NCBI RefSeq assembly: GCF_022012445.1
Contig: NZ_JAKLTS010000002.1
Location: forward strand, 372,001 to 436,000
Direction of reading: 5' to 3'
From: Massilia sp. TS11
Lineage (GTDB): Bacteria; Pseudomonadota; Gammaproteobacteria; Burkholderiales; Burkholderiaceae_D
DNA length: 64,000 nucleotides
Of this stretch, positions 61,984 through 64,000 are shown one piece after another. The first letter of the stretch is position 1. The number at the start of each line of letters is the position of its first letter. The notes beneath the pieces were generated by a model. It had not been told where the DNA came from. It saw only the letters and a program-made list of their open reading frames with translations, and made no database searches. Made by a program: the position numbers and the translations under genes.

Positions 61984-63846
61984 ATGACCGACGCCACCGA
62001 TTCCGAGATCAAAGCCAGCCGCTCCGCCTATGCCGATGGTCCGCGTCTGCTGGCCGATATCGGCGCCACCCACGCCCGCTTCGCGCTCGAAGTCGCGCCG
62101 AGTGTGCTGCGTGCCGTGCGCGTGCTCAAGTGCGACGAATTCGACGGCATCGTGTCCCTGCTGCGCGCCTACCTCGGCGACCATGGCGGCCTGCGTCTGA
62201 ACCATGCGGCCTTCGCCCTGGCCAATCCGATCAGCGGCGACTACATCCGCATGACCAACCGCGCCTGGGAGTTTTCCACCGACGCGGTGCGGCGCGAGTT
62301 TGGTCTCAGCACCCTGCTGATCGTGAACGACTTTACGGCCCTGGCCATGTCGCTGCCGGCCCTGGGGCCGGACGATCTGATGCAGGTCGGCGGCGGCAGC
62401 GCCCAGCCGAACGCGGTGGTCGGCGTGCTCGGCCCGGGTACGGGCCTGGGCGTGTCCGGCCTGATTCCGACGGCCGATGGTTTCGTCACCCTCGGTTCGG
62501 AGGGCGGCCACACCAATTTCGGTCCCTGCGACGAGCGCGAATACGCGATCCTGCAGTACGCCTGGAAGCGCTACAACCACGTGTCGACCGAGCGCATCGT
62601 GTCCGGTCCCGGCATGGAGCTGGTCTACCTGGCCCTGGCCGAACGCAATGGCGTGCAGGTCAAGCCGCGCACGGCGCAGGAGATCGTCGAAGGCGGCCTG
62701 CAGGCCAAAGACCCGCTCTGCCTCGAAGTGCTCGAATGCTTCTGCGGCATGCTCGGTTCGGCCGCGGCCAATCTGGCCGTGACTCTGGGCGCCGTTGGCG
62801 GCATCTACATCGGCGCGGGCATCGTGCCGCGCATGGGCGAGTGGTTCCGCAGCTCGCCCTTCCGCGAGCGCTTTGAAGCCAAAGGCCGGTTCCATGACTA
62901 CGTGGCCCAGATTCCGACCTTTGTGATTACCACGCCGAACCCCGCCTTTATCGGCGTGGCGGCCATCCTGTCCGAACACCTGCGCGGACGGACCGGATCG
63001 AACACCCTGATGGAGCGCGTGCGCCAGATTCAGAGCGAACTGTCGCCGGCCGAACTGCGCGTGGCGACCCTGGTGCTCGAACATCCGCGCAAGGTGCTCA
63101 ACGAGCCGATCGCCGAAATCGCCCGCCTGGCCGACGTGTCGCAGCCGACCGTCATCCGCTTCTGCCGTTCGCTCGGCTTCTCGGGCCTGGCCGACTTCAA
63201 GCTCAAATTCGCCTCCAGCCTGACCGGCACCATCCCGGTGCGCCACAGCCAGGTGCGGGTATCGGACAGCACCCACGATCTGTCGGCCAAGGTGATCGAC
63301 AATACCGTGTCGGCCATTCTGAAATTCCGCGACCAGCTCGATGTGAATGCGATCGACCGCGCCATCGGCCTGCTGCGCCGGGCCAAACGCATCGAGTTCT
63401 ACGCGATGGGGAATTCGCGCGTGGTGGCGCTGGACGGCCAGCACAAGTTCTTCCGCTTCCGGATTCCGACCTCGTCCTACGGCGACTCGCACCTGTTCAA
63501 GCTGGCCGCCGAGCTGCTGCACGAAGGGGACGTGGTGATCGCCATTTCGACCTCGGGCCAGCTGCCCGATCTGCTCAATGCCGTCGACGCCGCGCGCGCA
63601 GCGGGCGCCGATGTCATCGCCATCACCAGCAGCAAATCACCGCTGGCGAAAAAGGCCACGGTCTGCCTGGCCGTTGATCACGCCGAGGACAGCACCACCT
63701 TCCTGTCGATGATTTCGCGGATTCTGCAGCTGCTCCTGATCGACATCATGGCGGTCGGCATCTCGGTCGACAGCCAGGGCGGCGACGCCCTGGGCGAGCG
63801 CGAGACCGAGGCGCGCCGCATGCTGATCTCGCACCTCGATATCTGA
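61984..63846 (+). CDS. glk-hexR: Bifunctional glucokinase / HexR (RpiR-family) regulator fusion
   Basis: A 620-residue fusion. Residues 1 to about 335 are a Glk-type glucokinase: LLADIGATHARFALE (phosphate-binding loop), VNDFTALAMSLPAL (catalytic Asp), GPGTGLGVSGL and EGGHTNFGP. From about 340 an RpiR helix-turn-helix follows (ELRVATLVLEHPRKV, ADVSQPTVIRFCRSLGFSGLADFKLK), and from about 468 a SIS sugar-phosphate domain (AMGNSRVVALDGQHKFFRF, VVIAISTSGQLPDLLNAV). Such fusions are known in Burkholderiales: the kinase makes glucose-6-phosphate and HexR responds to the Entner-Doudoroff intermediate KDPG. It is the obvious candidate protein for the HexR-like sites at 16210 and 37685. No matching site is seen directly upstream of this gene. 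Confidence 0.94.
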   Translation: MTDATDSEIKASRSAYADGPRLLADIGATHARFALEVAPSVLRAVRVLKCDEFDGIVSLLRAYLGDHGGLRLNHAAFALANPISGDYIRMTNRAWEFSTDAVRREFGLSTLLIVNDFTALAMSLPALGPDDLMQVGGGSAQPNAVVGVLGPGTGLGVSGLIPTADGFVTLGSEGGHTNFGPCDEREYAILQYAWKRYNHVSTERIVSGPGMELVYLALAERNGVQVKPRTAQEIVEGGLQAKDPLCLEVLECFCGMLGSAAANLAVTLGAVGGIYIGAGIVPRMGEWFRSSPFRERFEAKGRFHDYVAQIPTFVITTPNPAFIGVAAILSEHLRGRTGSNTLMERVRQIQSELSPAELRVATLVLEHPRKVLNEPIAEIARLADVSQPTVIRFCRSLGFSGLADFKLKFASSLTGTIPVRHSQVRVSDSTHDLSAKVIDNTVSAILKFRDQLDVNAIDRAIGLLRRAKRIEFYAMGNSRVVALDGQHKFFRFRIPTSSYGDSHLFKLAAELLHEGDVVIAISTSGQLPDLLNAVDAARAAGADVIAITSSKSPLAKKATVCLAVDHAEDSTTFLSMISRILQLLLIDIMAVGISVDSQGGDALGERETEARRMLISHLDI

Positions 63847-63849
63847 ACC

Positions 63850-64000
63850 TCAGTCGCCGATGGCGGGCATGGCGCGCGGGATCGTATAGAGCTGCTGCTG
63901 GCGCCCGCCGATGAAGCGCGTGGCGCTGCCATCGAAGTAGGCATCTTCTTCCAGCATGATGCGGATCGCCTTGCCCCAGTCAGGCACCTGCGACTGCGCA
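63850..64000 (-). CDS. Unidentified protein, C-terminal 49 residues (5' end outside window)
   Basis: An open minus-strand frame enters from the right edge and stops at TGA (63850-63852), 3 bases beyond the convergent glk-hexR stop. The visible residues include DWGKAIRIMLEEDAYFDGS and end RQQQLYTIPRAMPAIGD. The codon usage matches the neighbours and the position is sensible, so it is probably a real gene. I do not recognise the family from this fragment. Confidence 0.6.
   Translation of the reverse strand, partial: AQSQVPDWGKAIRIMLEEDAYFDGSATRFIGGRQQQLYTIPRAMPAIGD

Overview
The window is GC-rich, gene-dense DNA from a betaproteobacterium, most likely a Massilia/Duganella-type member of the Oxalobacteraceae. 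The grounds are a glucokinase fused to a HexR/RpiR regulator (a Burkholderiales trait), a Gts-type glucose ABC transporter, TonB-dependent receptors of the Xanthomonas/Caulobacter carbohydrate type, and REP/RAYT sequences. The genus is an inference; no rRNA or tRNA gene is present to test it.

Layout. (1) 1-4961: end of a cytosine deaminase, two GNAT acetyltransferases, a chemoreceptor, and a MarR regulator divergent from a DoxX-GST pair, with two palindromic operators between them. (2) 4958-16001, minus strand: a seven-gene operon of a glucose-type ABC transporter (binding protein, two permeases, ATPase) followed by three exported alpha-glucan hydrolases. (3) 16002-16448: a 447-bp divergent control region with a perfect HexR-like palindrome and a duplicated 18-mer, then a TonB-dependent receptor, a terminator and a flavin-dependent halogenase-like gene. 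(4) 20918-25995, minus strand: a hybrid sensor kinase and a double-receiver regulator. (5) 26125-29168: DEAD-box helicase with two DbpA-type RNA-binding domains, overlapped by an aldo/keto reductase. (6) 29188-30204: a REP-associated transposase behind an RBS-sequestering hairpin, with a cluster of REP hairpins, a degenerate copy of its own 3' end and a 12-bp tandem repeat. (7) 30205-49701: a divergent glycogen/maltodextrin locus. Minus strand: MFS transporter, glgB, glgP, malQ. Plus strand: GH31 alpha-glucosidase, a second MFS transporter, glgX, pgm, glgC, glgA and a MalS-like amylase. A one-mismatch HexR-like site lies between the arms. (8) 49702-61921: a pectin locus of a TonB-dependent receptor under a promoter covered by two GntR/FadR-type palindromes, then a GH65-like protein, pectin methylesterase, GH28 polygalacturonase, a DUF5060-type glycosidase and a PL10 pectate lyase. 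(9) 61984-63846: the glk-hexR fusion. (10) 63850-64000: the 3' end of an unidentified minus-strand gene.

How the genes fit together (inference from family knowledge and context): alpha-glucans and pectin fragments cross the outer membrane through the two TonB receptors and are cut in the periplasm. Glucose enters through the Gts system and maltodextrins through the MFS carriers. The cytoplasmic enzymes MalQ, GlgP, GlgX and Pgm channel sugar into or out of glycogen made by GlgC, GlgA and GlgB. Glucokinase-HexR phosphorylates glucose and probably reports the Entner-Doudoroff state to the HexR-like sites at 16.2 kb and 37.7 kb.
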